Of a stretch of DNA of 64,000 bases, positions 44,090 through 53,703 are shown one piece after another (position 1 is the first letter of the stretch; every line of letters starts with the position of its first letter). The position numbers were made by a program, and so were the translations under genes. The stretch comes from CAZJYI01 sp964550025. GTDB lineage: Bacteria; Verrucomicrobiota; Kiritimatiellia; UBA8416; CAYOBW01. The DNA is taken from NCBI GenBank assembly GCA_964550025.1, contig CAZJYI010000024.1, positions 33,501 to 97,500 of the forward strand. Reading direction: 5' to 3'. The notes beneath the pieces were generated by a model. The model saw nothing but the letters and a program-made list of their open reading frames with translations. It was not told the origin of the DNA and did no database searches.

Positions 44090-44337
44090 GGGAGAATTGC
44101 AGATTTCAGATCTCAGATTTCATATGCGGGGGAGAATTGCAGATTTCAGATCTCAGATTTCATACGCGGAGGAGGATTGCAGATTTCAGATCTCAGATTT
44201 CATACGCGGGGGAGGATTGCAAGTTTCAGATCTTAGATTTCATATGCGGAGGAGGATTGCAGATTTCAGATCTCGTTTGCGGTGAGAATGGGAGGCTTCG
44301 GGTGTCTGAGATTTGAGATCTGAGATCTGCAATCCAC
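44090..44337. repeat. Heptamer/40-bp array, CAGATTT type, with terminal inverted repeats
   Basis: ATTGC recurs at 44096, 44136, 44176, 44216 and 44256: five units of exactly 40 bp, each containing CAGATTT-CAGATCT-CAGATTT and a GCGG(G/A)GGA joint. A single inverted arm follows (44305-44333); 25 of 29 bases match the left end by hand. The whole gap between the queA start and the yjbQ stop is repeat. Ends are shared with 5962-6117. Confidence 0.9.
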
Positions 44338-44754
44338 TCACTCCCCAATGATCTTCACCAGCGCTCGCTTGCGGCGTTTGCCGTCGAGTTCGTAGTAGTG
44401 GATCCGCTCCCACGGCCCGAAGTCGAGCTTCCCCTCGGTCACGGCTACGACGACCTCGCGTCCCATGACGGTTCGCTTGAGATGCGCGTCCGCATTGTCC
44501 TCGTACCCGTTGTGGGCATACTGTGAGTACGGTTTTTCCGGGGCAAGTCCCTCGAGCCACTTCTCAAAATCGCCGTAGAGTCCGCTCTCGGCATCGTTGA
44601 TGAATACACTGGCGGTGATGTGCATCGCGTTGACGAGGCAGAGTCCTTCCCGAATGCCGCTCTCCCTTAGACAGGTCTCGATCTCGGAAGTAATGTCCAT
44701 GATCTCGCGGCGTTGTTGCGTTTGGAACCAGAGCTCTTTGCGGTAGGACTTCAT
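44338..44754 (-). CDS. YjbQ/UPF0047-family protein
   Basis: 138 residues from the ATG at 44754 (AAGGGGAAGAAG upstream), the usual length; a longer frame overlaps the ABC gene. UPF0047 features: a REIMDITSEI N-terminus, LCLVNAMHITASVFINDAESG with the conserved His/Asn, DNADAHLKRTVMG, and the GPWERIHYYELDGKRRKR tail. Members form trimers; some have thiamine-phosphate synthase activity, but the general role is not settled. Confidence 0.85.
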   Translation of the reverse strand: MKSYRKELWFQTQQRREIMDITSEIETCLRESGIREGLCLVNAMHITASVFINDAESGLYGDFEKWLEGLAPEKPYSQYAHNGYEDNADAHLKRTVMGREVVVAVTEGKLDFGPWERIHYYELDGKRRKRALVKIIGE

Positions 44755-44785
44755 ATCTTCTTCCCCTTGTTCGGATCGGGTGGGC

Positions 44786-46666
44786 CTAGCTATCCAGGAC
44801 ATCCATGTCGCACAGGGCACGGTAGCGCCCCCCTGCACCATACAGCTCATCATGCGTGCCACGTTCGACAATGCGCCCCTTTTCGACCAGGCAGATCAGG
44901 TTGGCGTGGCGGATCGTGCTGAGCCGGTGTGCAATCGCCAGCACGGTGCGATGTTCCATCACCCGTGCGATGGCTTCTCGCACAAGACGCTCCGTCACCA
45001 TGTCCAGCGCGCTGGTGGCTTCGTCAAGGACCAGGATCGGCGGGTTACGCAGAATCGCCCTGGCGATAGCAATGCGCTGCCGCTCTCCCCCACTGAGCAT
45101 GACGCCCTTCTCGCCGACAATGCGCTCATACCCGGCGGGGTCGCTGACGATAAAATCGTGGGCATTGGCCTGCCTGGCGGCGGCCACAATCTGCTCGCGG
45201 CTCGCACCGTCGCACCCGTAGGCAATGTTGTTGGCGACGGTGTCGTTGAAAAGAACGGTCTCCTGCGTGACGATGCCCATCAGCCGCCGCAGGGATTGCG
45301 GGTCGACCTCCCGGAGGTCCGTCCCGTCGATGAGAACACGTCCGGCCCGCGGATCGTAGAAACGCGCCGCGAGGTTGGCCAGCGTCGTCTTGCCGGAGCC
45401 GGTTTCCCCCACCAGGGCAATGACGCTTCCGACCGGAATGTCGAGTGTAATGTCGCTCAGAATCGGCTCGGTGTCGTCCTCGTATTGAAACGTCACGTTT
45501 TCGAACACGATGCGCTCCTGAAAGCGCTCGAGCCGTACGGGATTCGCCGCCACCGGCAGCGAGGTATCCGTGTCCAGGATCGCGAAAAGGCGCTGCAACG
45601 CCGCCCCCCCCCGCTGCAGATTGGCGTTGATCTTCGCGAGCTGCCGAACCGGACGGTACGCCATGACGCAGGCCAGGCCGATCGGCACGATTTGCGAGAA
45701 CTGCACGCCGCGCGCGTAGCAGACGATCAGAAAGACGATCCCCAGCAGGATCGTCAGTACCTCCGTAAAGGGCTGCATGGCAAGCTCCGCCCGCAGCGCC
45801 CTGACAACCGAACGGAAGTAGTGAGCGTTCATGTTCTCGAAACGGGACCGCTCTTCTCCTTCCATGTTGAAGGCCTTGACGACCTTTATGCCGGTGAAGT
45901 TCTCGTGCATGCGCGTGACGAGCACGGAAATGCGTTCGAGTGCGCGCTGCGTATGGCGGCGCACGTAGCGCCCCAGCCAGAGGATGGGCGCAACACAGAG
46001 GGGGAACGCGATCATGACGCTGAAAACGAGACCGGTCATGTTGTTGCGCATGGACGCCGTCACAACGTATGTCACCGCGGCCACGACTTCGACCGGCGCC
46101 CGCGTCAGCTCGGGCACGATGCCGGCAACGGCCATCTCCGCGGTGGTGGCGTCGTTGCTCATGCGGCTGATCAACTGCCCGGTATCACTCTTGCCGAAGT
46201 AGGCGAGCGATTGCCTCTGCAACCCGTCGAACAGGGCATTGCGCACGGACATGATCACGCGCGCCACGACCCACCTCACGAAATAGCGATTGATGAAGAC
46301 GGCCGCGCCGCGCACAATGACGATCAGCGGCAGCACAATCACGGCGAGCACCAGCAGGCTCCCGCTCATGCCGCCTTCCGCGGTCAGGAGAGAGAGCCCC
46401 AGGCGTTCGGCAACCCTCTGAATGCGGGCGGCGGTCTCGTCGGCGACCGTCGAAGCCTTCCCACTCTCACTTTCCGGCTCCGCGGCGGCCTCCCGCACAT
46501 CCATGGGCCCCACGAGACTCTCGAACGAGGTCAGCAGCGGAAAGAGGGAACCGCCGGCCAGCACACCGGCCAGGATGCCGATGGTGAGGCGGGTGGCAAA
46601 CGGCCGCGCAAACGGCAGCAGGCGCGCGTAGACACGCCACGTGGCGACCTGTTGAGACTCGTTCAT
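44786..46666 (-). CDS. ABC exporter, MsbA-like (membrane domain fused to ATPase)
   Basis: 626 residues. Six transmembrane helices in residues about 20-330, with an unusual charged insertion of some 40 residues in the first outer loop (EAAAEPESESGKASTV and following). The nucleotide-binding domain has Walker A GETGSGKTTLA near 422, signature LSGGERQRIAIARA near 525 and Walker B ILVLDEATSALD near 547, then a switch His (AIAHRLSTI). Half-size exporters of this type flip lipids such as lipid A or export glycolipids and peptides; substrate not certain. The ATG overlaps the trxB stop (ATGA). Confidence 0.9.
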   Translation of the reverse strand: MNESQQVATWRVYARLLPFARPFATRLTIGILAGVLAGGSLFPLLTSFESLVGPMDVREAAAEPESESGKASTVADETAARIQRVAERLGLSLLTAEGGMSGSLLVLAVIVLPLIVIVRGAAVFINRYFVRWVVARVIMSVRNALFDGLQRQSLAYFGKSDTGQLISRMSNDATTAEMAVAGIVPELTRAPVEVVAAVTYVVTASMRNNMTGLVFSVMIAFPLCVAPILWLGRYVRRHTQRALERISVLVTRMHENFTGIKVVKAFNMEGEERSRFENMNAHYFRSVVRALRAELAMQPFTEVLTILLGIVFLIVCYARGVQFSQIVPIGLACVMAYRPVRQLAKINANLQRGGAALQRLFAILDTDTSLPVAANPVRLERFQERIVFENVTFQYEDDTEPILSDITLDIPVGSVIALVGETGSGKTTLANLAARFYDPRAGRVLIDGTDLREVDPQSLRRLMGIVTQETVLFNDTVANNIAYGCDGASREQIVAAARQANAHDFIVSDPAGYERIVGEKGVMLSGGERQRIAIARAILRNPPILVLDEATSALDMVTERLVREAIARVMEHRTVLAIAHRLSTIRHANLICLVEKGRIVERGTHDELYGAGGRYRALCDMDVLDS

Positions 46667-47595
46667 TGTCCCAGCGACTCAAGGTACCGCTCGGCCTCCA
46701 AAGCGGCCATGCAGCCGGAGCCCGCGGCCGTAACGGCCTGCCGGTAGTGGCGGTCCTGGACGTCCCCGGCGGCAAAAACGCCTGGAACACCGGTTCGCGT
46801 ATTGGACGCCACCATGAATCCGGCTTCGTCCATCTCCACCTGTCCCTTGAAGGGCGCCGTGTTGGGATCGTGGCCGATCGCCATAAAGACACCCGTAACG
46901 GCAAGCTCGGAGAGCTCACCGGTCTTGACGTTCTTGACGCGCAGACCGGTGACCTCGTTGCGTTCCACGTCGAGCACTTCATCGACGACCGAATCCCACA
47001 GGAAGTCGATCTTCTCGTTGGCGATGGCGCGTTCCCCCATGATCCGGGAGGCGCGCAACGCGTCGCGGCGGTGGATAACCGTCACCTTCGAACACAGGCG
47101 TGACAGGAACAGCGCGTCCTCCATGGCCGTGTCGCCGCCGCCGACCACGGCGACCTCCTGCCCGCGATAGAATGCGCCGTCGCAGGTGGCGCAGCCCGAA
47201 ACACCCCGTCCGATGAGCTTCTGCTCGCTGGGGAGACCGAGGTACCTGGCGCTGGCGCCGGTCGCGATAATGACCGCCGCGGCTTCCAGCACGTTCCCGT
47301 CGGACAACGTCAACTTGCGGGGAGTGGCGCCAAAGTCGGCGGACACGACGTCGGCGAACATGAACTCGGTTCCAAAGCGCTCGGCCTGTTTGCGCATGAG
47401 CTGCACGAGCTCCGTACCGTCGCTCCCTTCGGGAAAGCCCGGGTAGTTCTCCACTTCCGTGGTCGTGGTCAACTGCCCCCCGGGCTGAAGACCTTCGAGC
47501 ACGAGGGGTTTGAGATCGGCCCGCGCCGTGTACAGCGCGGCCGTAAGGCCGGCGGGCCCGCTGCCGACAATGATGATCTTGCGAATGTCACTCAT
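46663..47595 (-). CDS. trxB: Thioredoxin reductase
   Basis: 310 residues from the ATG at 47595, which overlaps the upstream stop by one base (a GTG at 47598 is an alternative). FAD site IIIVGSGPAGLTAALYTARA, redox-active CATC at about 135-138 (GCATCDGAF), NADPH site VAVVGGGDTAMEDALFL and C-terminal FAAGDVQD. Low-molecular-weight type. It reduces thioredoxin with NADPH. No trx gene is in view. Placement between a PilB-type ATPase and an exporter is probably incidental. Confidence 0.94.
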   Translation of the reverse strand: MSDIRKIIIVGSGPAGLTAALYTARADLKPLVLEGLQPGGQLTTTTEVENYPGFPEGSDGTELVQLMRKQAERFGTEFMFADVVSADFGATPRKLTLSDGNVLEAAAVIIATGASARYLGLPSEQKLIGRGVSGCATCDGAFYRGQEVAVVGGGDTAMEDALFLSRLCSKVTVIHRRDALRASRIMGERAIANEKIDFLWDSVVDEVLDVERNEVTGLRVKNVKTGELSELAVTGVFMAIGHDPNTAPFKGQVEMDEAGFMVASNTRTGVPGVFAAGDVQDRHYRQAVTAAGSGCMAALEAERYLESLGQ

Positions 47596-49301
47596 CACGT
47601 ATACTTCAGCACTTCGTCAGCCGTTGTGTACCCGTCGAGGATGTTGCGGACGCCGTCTTCGCGCAGCGGCCGCATGCCGAGCTCGATAGCCTTGCCCCGG
47701 ATCACCAGCGTGGGCTGGCGTTCGTTGATGAGTTTGCGGACCGGCTCGCTCACGGGCAGATACTCGTAGATGCCCTTGCGACCGTGATACCCCGTGTCGC
47801 TACAGTGCGAGCATCCCGTACCATGGAAGAACTCGCGGTCTCCGACGTCGGCCGCCGTCAACCCGAGGTCGTCCAGCATCTTCTGGTCGGGCCGATAGCT
47901 CTTCTTGCACTCGTCGCAGATCGTCCTGACCAGCCGCTGCCCCAGCACGCTTTCCAGCGTGGAGGAGATGAGGTACGGCGGCACGTCCATATCGATCAGA
48001 CGCGTGATCGCACCGGCGGCGTCGTTCGTGTGCAGCGTACTGAACACGACGTGCCCGGTGAGCGACGCCTGAACGGCAATCTGGGCCGTCTCCAGATCGC
48101 GGATTTCGCCGACCATCATGATGTCCGGGTCCTGACGCAGGAAAGCGCGCAGCACGTTGGCGAAGGTATTTCCGGCCAGGGCGTTAATGGGGACCTGCAT
48201 AATGCCCTCGATGTCGTATTCGACCGGTTCCTCGGCCGTCAGCAGCTTGCGCTCGATCGTGTTGATCCTTCGGAGGCAGGAGTAGAGCGTCGTGGTTTTT
48301 CCGGAGCCGGTGGGCCCGGTCACGACAATGATCCCGTTGGGCTTATTGATGTCCGTCGTGATGCCCTCGTAGACGTCCTCGGGCATACCCAGGTTCTCAA
48401 TATCGAGCGAAACCACGCTCCGGTCCAGCACGCGCAGCACGACGCTTTCGCCGAACTGGGTCGGCAGCGTCGACACACGCAGGTCGATCTGCCGGGAGGC
48501 GATCGTGATCTGGATGCGGCCGTCCTGCGGCAAGCGGCGTTCGGCAATATTCAGGCCCGCCATGACCTTGATGCGCGAGATAATGGGCAATGCGAGCTGC
48601 TTGGGCGGCGGTTGCATCTCGTAGAGCGCACCGTCCACGCGGTAACGGATTTTGAACTCTTTCTCGAACGGCTCGAAGTGGATGTCCGAAGCACGGTCGT
48701 TCACGGCCTGGTACAACACGAGGTTGACGAAACGGATCACGGGCGTCGACCCGGCGGCCTCGGTGATCCCCTTCTCGTCTTCATCGCCGATCTCGAGGCT
48801 GTCGCCCGCTTCGGCAATCTCCGATTCGATGGCGGAGAGCATCTCGTTGACCGACGCGCTGTCGTCGCCGTAGAACTGGTTGACACAGGTGCGCACGTCT
48901 TCTTCGCGCGCCACGACGAACGAGACGTCGCGCGTCAGCACGAACATCAGCTCGTCCTGGATCTGCGGATCGATCAGGTTCCCGACGCACAGAACGACGC
49001 TGTTGGGTCCGAGCTCGACGGGCACAACCATGTACATGCGCGCGACGCTGGCCGGCACGCTGTGGATTACGTCGGGGGGAATATCCGTTGCCGGCAGATT
49101 GATAACGCTCGTACCGTGATAGCCGGCAACGACCTCCAGCAGATCATCCTCGGAGAGAAACTCGAGGTCTACCAGCAACGCACGAACGGGCTTGCCGTTC
49201 TCCACGTGCTCGGTTTCCACCATCTGCCCCTGCTCGCGGCTCAGGTAGCCCTGGTCGACCATGAGCTGCAGAAGCGCATCCTGGAATCGAATCTCGGCCA
49301 T
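47595..49301 (-). CDS. Type IV pilus / type II secretion assembly ATPase (PilB/GspE family), copy 1
   Basis: 568 residues. N-terminal GspE_N/MshEN domain (residues 1-150, with VDQGYLSREQGQMVE), C-terminal ATPase with Walker A GPTGSGKTTTLY, Walker B IMMVGEIRDLETAQ, and a zinc knuckle CDECKKSY....CSHC. It hydrolyses ATP to extrude a pilus or pseudopilus. AAGGAGGT lies in the last codons of pilT and serves as its ribosome-binding site. Compared with copy 2 the N-terminal domain differs, which suggests two specialised motors. Confidence 0.9.
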   Translation of the reverse strand: MAEIRFQDALLQLMVDQGYLSREQGQMVETEHVENGKPVRALLVDLEFLSEDDLLEVVAGYHGTSVINLPATDIPPDVIHSVPASVARMYMVVPVELGPNSVVLCVGNLIDPQIQDELMFVLTRDVSFVVAREEDVRTCVNQFYGDDSASVNEMLSAIESEIAEAGDSLEIGDEDEKGITEAAGSTPVIRFVNLVLYQAVNDRASDIHFEPFEKEFKIRYRVDGALYEMQPPPKQLALPIISRIKVMAGLNIAERRLPQDGRIQITIASRQIDLRVSTLPTQFGESVVLRVLDRSVVSLDIENLGMPEDVYEGITTDINKPNGIIVVTGPTGSGKTTTLYSCLRRINTIERKLLTAEEPVEYDIEGIMQVPINALAGNTFANVLRAFLRQDPDIMMVGEIRDLETAQIAVQASLTGHVVFSTLHTNDAAGAITRLIDMDVPPYLISSTLESVLGQRLVRTICDECKKSYRPDQKMLDDLGLTAADVGDREFFHGTGCSHCSDTGYHGRKGIYEYLPVSEPVRKLINERQPTLVIRGKAIELGMRPLREDGVRNILDGYTTADEVLKYT

Positions 49302-49309
49302 GGTGCGTT

Positions 49310-50419
49310 TTACCTCCTTTTCTGCTTCTGCCCTGCCAGCTCACTGAGCTTCTGCGCAATGCTTTCGGGGTCTTGGGACTTGGTCATCAGATCTTCATAG
49401 CGGATCATTCCGGCCTCGTACAGCGCCATCAGGTGGGCGTCCAGCGTGATCATACCGTACTTGGCGCCCGTCTGGATATCCGAGGTAATGCGGAAGGTCT
49501 TGTTGTCGCGAATCAGGGCCTGGATGGACGGCGTCGAGATCATGACCTCGAACGCTGCGGTCCGGCCCGGCCCGTCGGCGCGGACCAGCAGCAACTGCGA
49601 GATAACGGCAACGATACCAACCGAGAGCTGAGTGCGGATCTGCTCCTGCTGGTTGGTTGGGAACGCGTCGACAATACGGTCGACGGTTCGCGCCGCGCCG
49701 GTCGTGTGCAGCGTGGCGAAAACCAGGTGGCCGGTCTCGGCCGCCGTAATCGCGGCTTCCATCGTCTCGAGGTCTCGCATTTCCCCGACGAGAATGACGT
49801 CCGGGTCCTGGCGCAACGCGCGACGCAGGGCCTCCTTGAAATTGGGCACGTCCACGCCAAGCTCGCGCTGCGTCAACAGCGACTTGTTGTGCGAGTGGTA
49901 GTACTCGATCGGGTCTTCGATCGTAATAACGTGGCAATCCCGTTCCTGGTTAATCACGTTGATCATGCTGGCCAGGGTCGTCGTCTTACCCGACCCGGTG
50001 GGGCCGGTCACGAGAATGAGTCCCCGCGGTTTGAAGAGGAGATCCTTGACCTGCGGGGGCAGGCCGATCTGCTCCAGACTCATCAGCTCGTTTGGAATCT
50101 GGCGCAGCACGATACCCACGGCCCCCTTGGCTCGCAGGACGCTGACACGAAAACGCGCGCGCTCGCCGAAACCGAACCCAAAGTCCGTACCGCCCTGCTC
50201 GCGGACCTTCTGCTGATGATCGGGCGAGGTGATGCTCTTCATCAGGCGTTCGGTGTCATCCGGCGTCAACGGCGGGGCGTCCAACTGCTGCAGTCGACCG
50301 TGGATGCGTAGCACGGGCGGGGAACTGACGTGCAGATGCAGGTCCGAGGCACCCTCGTCGACCGCCAACTGCAGGAGGTCGTTCATCTCGATCTCGTGGG
50401 ATTGCAGATCTTCGCTCAT
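49310..50419 (-). CDS. pilT: Pilus retraction ATPase
   Basis: 369 residues. N-terminal PAS-like domain (MNDLLQLAVDEGASDLHLHVSSPPVLRIHG), Walker A GPTGSGKTTTLA, Asp box, Walker B ILVGEMRDLETMEAAI, His box ETGHLVFATLHTTGA and the AIRNLIRE-like segment (ALIRDNKTFRI) of PilT. It depolymerises pili for twitching. ATG overlaps the upstream stop by one base (TGATG). Confidence 0.94.
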   Translation of the reverse strand: MSEDLQSHEIEMNDLLQLAVDEGASDLHLHVSSPPVLRIHGRLQQLDAPPLTPDDTERLMKSITSPDHQQKVREQGGTDFGFGFGERARFRVSVLRAKGAVGIVLRQIPNELMSLEQIGLPPQVKDLLFKPRGLILVTGPTGSGKTTTLASMINVINQERDCHVITIEDPIEYYHSHNKSLLTQRELGVDVPNFKEALRRALRQDPDVILVGEMRDLETMEAAITAAETGHLVFATLHTTGAARTVDRIVDAFPTNQQEQIRTQLSVGIVAVISQLLLVRADGPGRTAAFEVMISTPSIQALIRDNKTFRITSDIQTGAKYGMITLDAHLMALYEAGMIRYEDLMTKSQDPESIAQKLSELAGQKQKRR

Positions 50420-52122
50420 CAGTCAACGTCTCCCATCGTAACTCGCATTACTTCCTCGATCGTGGTCGTACCCGCCGCGACCTTGCGCATACCGTCTTCG
50501 CGCAGGGTCCGCATGCCGTTCTCGCGCGCCACCGCGCGAAGCTCCGTTGCCGAGACCTTCTCGTAGATCATGCGACGGATTTCATCGGTAACGATGAACA
50601 TCTCGAACAGCCCCTGGCGGCCGGCGTACCCGGTCAGTGCGCACTTGCTGCACCCGCGGCCGCCGGACAACTCCAGGGCAGCGGCCTGCTCCGCCAGCGG
50701 GCCGAGCAGCTTCAGCTCGGCATCGGTGATCTGGTGGGGTTCCTTGCAGTGCTCGCAGATCGTACGGGTCAACCGCTGCGCCATCGCTGCCCGCAGCGAA
50801 GAGGACACCAGGAACGGCTTGACGCCGATGTCCAGCAGACGGGTCACGGCGCTGGGCGCGTCATTGGTGTGCAGCGTGCTGAAGACGAGATGGCCGGTGA
50901 GGGACGCCTCGGTAGCGATGTTGGCCGTTTCGCGGTCACGGATCTCACCGATCATCACGATATTCGGCGCCTGGCGCAGAATGGAACGCAGGGCCGCGTC
51001 GAAGGTCATGCCGATGTCCTCGCGTACCTGCACCTGGTTAATGCCCGATATCTGGTACTCGACGGGGTCTTCCACGGTGATGATCTTGCGGTCGGGCCGG
51101 TTGATGTGCTGCAGACAGGCATACAGGGTGGTCGTCTTGCCCGATCCCGTCGGCCCCGTGACCAGGATGATGCCGTCGGGGCTCCCGATCAGGCGTTCGA
51201 AGGCCATCTGGTCGTCGGAGAAGAACCCCAGTTTCGGCAAACCGAGCGCCAGGTTCTGCTTGTCGAGAATACGCATTACGATGCTCTCGCCGTGGTTCGT
51301 GGGCACGGTCGAAACACGCAGGTCCAGCTCGCGTCCCAGGATGTTCACCTGGATACGTCCATCCTGCGGCTTGCGTTTCTCGGAGATCTTCATGGCCGCC
51401 ATGATCTTGACGCGGCTGATGACCGCCGCCTGGAGGCGCTTGGGCGGGCTGTCGACCTCGTGCAGAACGCCGTCGATGCGGTAGCGTACCCGGAAACGCC
51501 TTTCAAGCGGCTCAAGGTGAATGTCGGACGCGCGGTTGCGGTAGGCTTCGAGAATGATGAGGCTCACCAGCTTGATGATCGGGGCGTCGGACTCGGTGGC
51601 GTCGATGTCCTGGGCAATGTCCTCCGTGCCCGTGGCCTGCACGTCCACCGTACCGTCGGTGATCTGGTTGAGCATCGCCTCCATGTCGGCCTCGGTGGCG
51701 TAGTGCTCGTCCAGGAACTTCTGTACCTGCGTCCGGGTCGCAACAACGGCTTCGACGTTGCATTTCAGCATGTAGCGCAGACTGTCCAGGGAATCGTAGT
51801 CGAGCGGATCGCTGACGGCAACCGTCAGCGTCTCGTCGTGCTTGTAGAGCGGCACCACCTTGTAACGCCGCGCCGTTTCGGTGTTCACCAGTTCGAGCAC
51901 CTCACTGGGGACATCGGCGCCCTCCAGGTCGACGAATTCCATGCCGAAATGGTTGGCCAGTATGCCGAGCAGGTCCTGCTCGGTACACACGCCGAGGTCA
52001 ATCAGCATGTCCACGGGCGTCATCCCATCCACGGTCGATGCCCGGGCCTGCTCAGCATCCTCCTCGCTCAGCGCGCCTTCTTCCTGCAATATCTCAAGGA
52101 CATAGTCGTCGTTTGAGGTCAA
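50419..52122 (-). CDS. Type IV pilus / type II secretion assembly ATPase (PilB/GspE family), copy 2
   Basis: 567 residues. Start is a TTG at 52122 with GGAGGTG five bases upstream; no ATG fits. MshEN-type N-terminal domain (ILQEEGALSEEDAEQARAS, GMEFVDLEGADVP), then GspE ATPase with GPTGSGKTTTLY, IVMIGEIRDRETANIA and zinc cysteines CEHCKEPH....CSKC. It precedes pilT and copy 1 in a compact operon with gatB upstream. Confidence 0.9.
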   Translation of the reverse strand: MTSNDDYVLEILQEEGALSEEDAEQARASTVDGMTPVDMLIDLGVCTEQDLLGILANHFGMEFVDLEGADVPSEVLELVNTETARRYKVVPLYKHDETLTVAVSDPLDYDSLDSLRYMLKCNVEAVVATRTQVQKFLDEHYATEADMEAMLNQITDGTVDVQATGTEDIAQDIDATESDAPIIKLVSLIILEAYRNRASDIHLEPLERRFRVRYRIDGVLHEVDSPPKRLQAAVISRVKIMAAMKISEKRKPQDGRIQVNILGRELDLRVSTVPTNHGESIVMRILDKQNLALGLPKLGFFSDDQMAFERLIGSPDGIILVTGPTGSGKTTTLYACLQHINRPDRKIITVEDPVEYQISGINQVQVREDIGMTFDAALRSILRQAPNIVMIGEIRDRETANIATEASLTGHLVFSTLHTNDAPSAVTRLLDIGVKPFLVSSSLRAAMAQRLTRTICEHCKEPHQITDAELKLLGPLAEQAAALELSGGRGCSKCALTGYAGRQGLFEMFIVTDEIRRMIYEKVSATELRAVARENGMRTLREDGMRKVAAGTTTIEEVMRVTMGDVD

Positions 52123-52239
52123 CAGACACCTCCAGCCGTTCCTGTCACGTTCACGAAAACTGCACCCATCTAATCACAAGCCACCGGTCGGCTGCAACAC
52201 AAGAGGTCAGGGAGCGAGGGGAAGGAGTCAGGGGGCAGT

Positions 52240-52285
52240 GCCACTCGTCACTCCCCACCTGCCACTTGCCACCCGCCACTCGTTA
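52240..52285. repeat. Heptamer array, GCCACTT type
   Basis: GCCACTC-GTCACTC-CCCACCT-GCCACTT-GCCACCC-GCCACTC runs into the gatB stop codon (52283-52285). Bases 52197-52239 before it are purine-rich with GTCAGGG repeats. The upstream 70 bases to the pilB start show nothing further. Confidence 0.85.
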
Positions 52286-53701
52286 CAGCTTCTCCTCCAG
52301 CATCTTCAGCACCATCTGCGGGTTGGCCTTGCCGCGGCTGAGCCGCATGACCTGGCCCACGAGGAACTGGGCGGCGGCCTTCTTGCCGTTGCGGTAGTCC
52401 TCGACCGACTTCGGGTTCTCGGCCATGGCCTGCTCGACGAATCCCTCGATGGCACCGCTGTCGCTGACCTGTGCCAGCCCGCGGGCCTGCACGATCTCGT
52501 TCGGATCGCCGCCATTCTCGAACAGCTCCGCGAAGACCTCCTTGGCCGTGGTCGTATTGATGGTCTTCTTCTCAACCAGGCCGACCAACGCCGCGAGCGC
52601 CTCGGGCGTGAGGGGCACATTGCCGATCTCCACGTCCCGCTCCGACAACAGGCGCAGCATTTCCGTCATGAGCCAGTTGGAAATCGCCTTCGGGTTGGAC
52701 GCCAGTGCGGCCGCGGCCTCGAAGTAGTCGGAAAGCGACTTGTCCGCCACCAGCACCCCCGCATCGTACTCCGGCAGGCCGTACTGCGAAACGAAGCGTT
52801 CACGCCGCTGACGGGGCAACTCGGGGAGCTGCGAACGCCACTCCTCTACCTTGTCGCGAGAAAGGACGACGGGCATCAGGTCCGGCTCGGGGAAATAGCG
52901 ATAGTCATGGGCATCCTCCTTCGTGCGCATGCTCGAGGTCATGCCGCGGTCCGGATCCCAACGCCGCGTTTCCTGGACGATCTTGCCCCCGGCCTCGAGC
53001 ACTTCAACCTGGCGACCGACCTCGTGCCGCAGCGCATGCAGGACACCGCGGAACGTGTTCATGTTCTTGATCTCAGCCTTGGTTCCGAGCTCGGCCTGGC
53101 CGGCGGGACGCACGCTCACATTGACGTCGCAGCGCACGTTGCCCTCTTCGAGGTTACACCGGCTGACCCCTGCGTACAGGAGGATCTGCTTCAGTGCCGT
53201 GAGGTAGGCGAAGGCCTCGTCGGGCGAAGCCAGGTCGGGTTCCGAGACAATTTCCATCAACGGCACGCCGGCCCGGTTGAAATCGACACCGCTCGTGTTC
53301 TGGAAATGCATGCTTTTGGCCACGTCTTCTTCGAGATGAATGCGGGTCACGCCAATGGTCCTGACTTCGCCCCCGACTTCGATATCGACGGTGCCGCCGA
53401 TGCACAGCGGCCTGTCGTACTGCGATATCTGGTAGTTCTTGGGCATATCGGGGTAGAAGTAGCTCTTGCGGTCAAACTTGCTGTAGTCGCTGATCCGCGA
53501 ACCGATCATCAGGCCCGTGAGCGCGGTCAGGCGGATGGCTTCGCCGTTCATCACGGGCATTGCGCCGGGATACCCCAGGCACACGGGGCAGACCTGCGTG
53601 TTCGGCGGAGCGCCGTAACGCGTGCTGCAGGCGCAGAACATCTTGGACCGCGTATCAAGCTGCACATGCACCTCGAGTCCAATTGTCGTCAGGTACTCCA
53701 T
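52283..53701 (-). CDS. gatB: Aspartyl/glutamyl-tRNA(Asn/Gln) amidotransferase subunit B
   Basis: About 472 residues. GGAG five bases before the ATG at 53701 favours it over the GTG at 53707 that overlaps the gatA stop. N-terminus TTIGLEVHVQLDTRSKMFC, zinc site with CACSTRYG....CPVCLGYPGA, GNVRCDVNVSVRP, and the C-terminal YqeY-like tail that binds tRNA. It supplies the kinase/tRNA part of GatCAB, which makes Asn-tRNA or Gln-tRNA from mischarged tRNA. Confidence 0.95.
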   Translation of the reverse strand: MEYLTTIGLEVHVQLDTRSKMFCACSTRYGAPPNTQVCPVCLGYPGAMPVMNGEAIRLTALTGLMIGSRISDYSKFDRKSYFYPDMPKNYQISQYDRPLCIGGTVDIEVGGEVRTIGVTRIHLEEDVAKSMHFQNTSGVDFNRAGVPLMEIVSEPDLASPDEAFAYLTALKQILLYAGVSRCNLEEGNVRCDVNVSVRPAGQAELGTKAEIKNMNTFRGVLHALRHEVGRQVEVLEAGGKIVQETRRWDPDRGMTSSMRTKEDAHDYRYFPEPDLMPVVLSRDKVEEWRSQLPELPRQRRERFVSQYGLPEYDAGVLVADKSLSDYFEAAAALASNPKAISNWLMTEMLRLLSERDVEIGNVPLTPEALAALVGLVEKKTINTTTAKEVFAELFENGGDPNEIVQARGLAQVSDSGAIEGFVEQAMAENPKSVEDYRNGKKAAAQFLVGQVMRLSRGKANPQMVLKMLEEKL

Positions 53702-53703
53702 CG

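Noticed and set aside
44090..44337. CRISPR array
   Set aside because: Units are contiguous 40-bp copies with an inverted arm and no unique spacers; no cas genes in the window.
44780..46747. 655-codon plus-strand frame over the ABC exporter
   Set aside because: Antisense shadow; the minus strand has Walker A, signature and Walker B in the right order.
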